From contig NZ_CP104067.1 in the NCBI RefSeq assembly GCF_026651875.1, forward strand, positions 4,454,501 through 4,518,500: DNA of 64,000 nucleotides, written 5' to 3'. The notes under the pieces are model-generated. The model did not search any database. It was not told the DNA's origin and saw only the letters and a list, made by a program, of their open reading frames with translations. Numbering within the stretch: the stretch's first letter is position 1; each line of letters opens with the position of its first letter. Positions 63,149 through 64,000 of the stretch are shown here, one piece after another. This DNA comes from Alicyclobacillus fastidiosus (GTDB taxonomy: Bacteria; Bacillota; Bacilli; Alicyclobacillales; Alicyclobacillaceae). The translations under genes were made by a program, and so were the position numbers.

Positions 63149-64000
63149 TGAAAATGCCTCGCACCTTGGCGTCTTTACTCACTGTCACCATGGTCATCGG
63201 CTTGACCGGGTGTTCTGTGTACAGCAATAACGACACCGGCCAGCCGGGGCATGGCCGTGGCAAGGCGGACTCGTTTGGCGCCTTTACTGGGGATACGCGA
63301 ACATCCTCAAAGGAGTCGGTACTCGATACATCGGGCTTGGCTCACCAAAAGCCAACCGATCCCAGCATCCCGGCCACCGTATCCCTTCGCGCACTACAAC
63401 AGAGCAATACCTATTACAACCTGAGCATGGCCACTGGGGAAGTCGGCTATCGCTGGGGATACGTCAACGGGCAACTCGCGATGGAACGAACCGAAGATCA
63501 AGGAAAAAGTTGGTATTCATTGACCCTTCCACTGGCATTGCGCCTCGACCAGATGAAGGCCGGTACGGGAGCGCTGGAAAACCCGAATGTTCAGGTGGTA
63601 GATCCCGATTCTGTCTACGTATTTGCAGTCATCGGATCACGCCTTCTCTCCCTGCATACAGCGGACGCAGGACACGACTGGACGCAGACGTCCCTGCCGC
63701 TGGCCACCGGTGGCTTACAATTGGCGAGCGTGAGCCTGCTCGGCGACCAAGATGGTTGGATGTTGTTGCGAGGTCAAGGGAAACAGTCGGGCATCCACGA
63801 ACTGTACCACCTGCAGGATCACGCGACCAAAGCCACTTTATTGCATGTCCGGCCCAATGCGAAAGACGCCGGATTGCCGAGCGGCGCACAGGCGGTTGTC
63901 AGTTTTACCAATCCCCAGAAAGGATGGCTTGTAGCTGCGACCACCGCCAGCGCGGTGCAGCTATACATGACAAACGACGCAGGCCGCACGTGGAGTTCCA
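63149..64000 (+). CDS. lipoprotein with Asp-box-like repeats (3' end outside window)
   Basis: 284 codons to the window edge. Signal: MKMPRTLASLLTV, then hydrophobic residues and lipobox LTGC (Cys 21), and a Gly/Asp/Ser-rich linker. The exported part matches the gene at 53072 in layout and in detail: YYNLSMATGEVGYRWGYVNG/RTEDQGKSWYSLTLP versus TTTGYAWGYAAG/TSDGARTWRALTLP, and later TADAGHDWTQTSLP and TNDAGRTWSS. ATG 63149 has AGGGGG at 8 bases. The preceding 190 bases show no clear gene. Function unknown; a beta-propeller-like surface protein is likely. Confidence 0.83.

Noticed and set aside
1..64000. tRNA or rRNA genes and CRISPR arrays
   Set aside because: No TTCGAATC-type T-arms in cloverleaf context, no rRNA-like sequence and no short regularly spaced repeats were noticed; the only repeat array is coding (14182-14721).

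Overview
The window looks like chromosome of a spore-forming Gram-positive bacterium of the Alicyclobacillus type (Bacilli). Evidence: purine-rich Shine-Dalgarno sites (AGGAGG) before nearly every gene, frequent GTG and TTG starts, moderately high GC by eye, Bacillus-type gene families (YojF/BshB2 bacillithiol deacetylase, MetI-type cystathionine gamma-synthase, YwdK-like DUF423, HPr with His15 and Ser46, MreB paralog, RocA-type dehydrogenase) and a kinase resembling sporulation kinases. The genus is an inference. I saw no rRNA, tRNA, CRISPR array or intact insertion sequence.

Layout. 1-9.9 kb: 3' part of a 23S rRNA methyltransferase, aconitase, an iron-type alcohol dehydrogenase, an EamA exporter, an HI0933-type flavoprotein, an MFS permease, a small minus-strand gene and Maf. 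9.9-20.3 kb, mostly minus strand: MetI-type enzyme, EamA exporter overlapping DUF423, amidase, a striking Gln/Gly/Asn-rich repeat protein, thioredoxin reductase, a GNAT-CoA-ligase fusion, a thioredoxin-like protein and a double DUF2294 protein. 20.4-24 kb: three tiny genes around a three-PAS histidine kinase. 24.2-30 kb: a complete fructose PTS, with fruR-fruK-fruA on the minus strand divergent from ptsH-EIIA-ptsI on the plus strand; the shared regulatory region holds two facing sigma-A promoters and two tandem cre-like boxes.

30-36.4 kb: an MreB-like gene, then a Leloir galactose operon in transcription order DeoR regulator, galT, galK, galE, M24-like protein, with an AT-rich operator-like array upstream. 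36.6-39 kb: yojF, bshB2, a low-molecular-weight phosphatase and a staygreen-family protein. 39-46.4 kb: pyrroline-5-carboxylate dehydrogenase, cupin, GNAT, asparaginase, a drug exporter preceded by the remnant of a second exporter, UV endonuclease, and a decayed LacI gene. 46.6-52 kb: HelD, CorA, a small gene, an acyl-CoA ligase. 52-64 kb: a CDP-alcohol phosphotransferase coupled to a beta-propeller-like lipoprotein, nicotinamidase, TrmB, an aldehyde dehydrogenase, a Gfo/Idh oxidoreductase, a HAD phosphatase, GluQ, an aldo/keto reductase, a 5'-truncated FTR1 gene, a thioredoxin-fold protein, and at the right edge a second lipoprotein paralogous to the first.

Working together: fructose enters through FruA using phosphate relayed from EI and HPr via the separate EIIA, and FruK makes fructose-1,6-bisphosphate; galactose-1-phosphate enters glycolysis through GalK/GalT/GalE; CcpA/HPr-Ser46 control is suggested by the cre-like boxes. 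Thiol-redox functions recur (TrxB, two thioredoxin-fold proteins, BshB2). Three genes are decayed remnants (MFS, LacI, FTR1). The most unusual items are the repeat protein at 14.2-15.3 kb, the M24-like protein without metal ligands in the gal operon, the GNAT fusion with an eroded ATP-grasp part, and the lipoprotein paralog pair.
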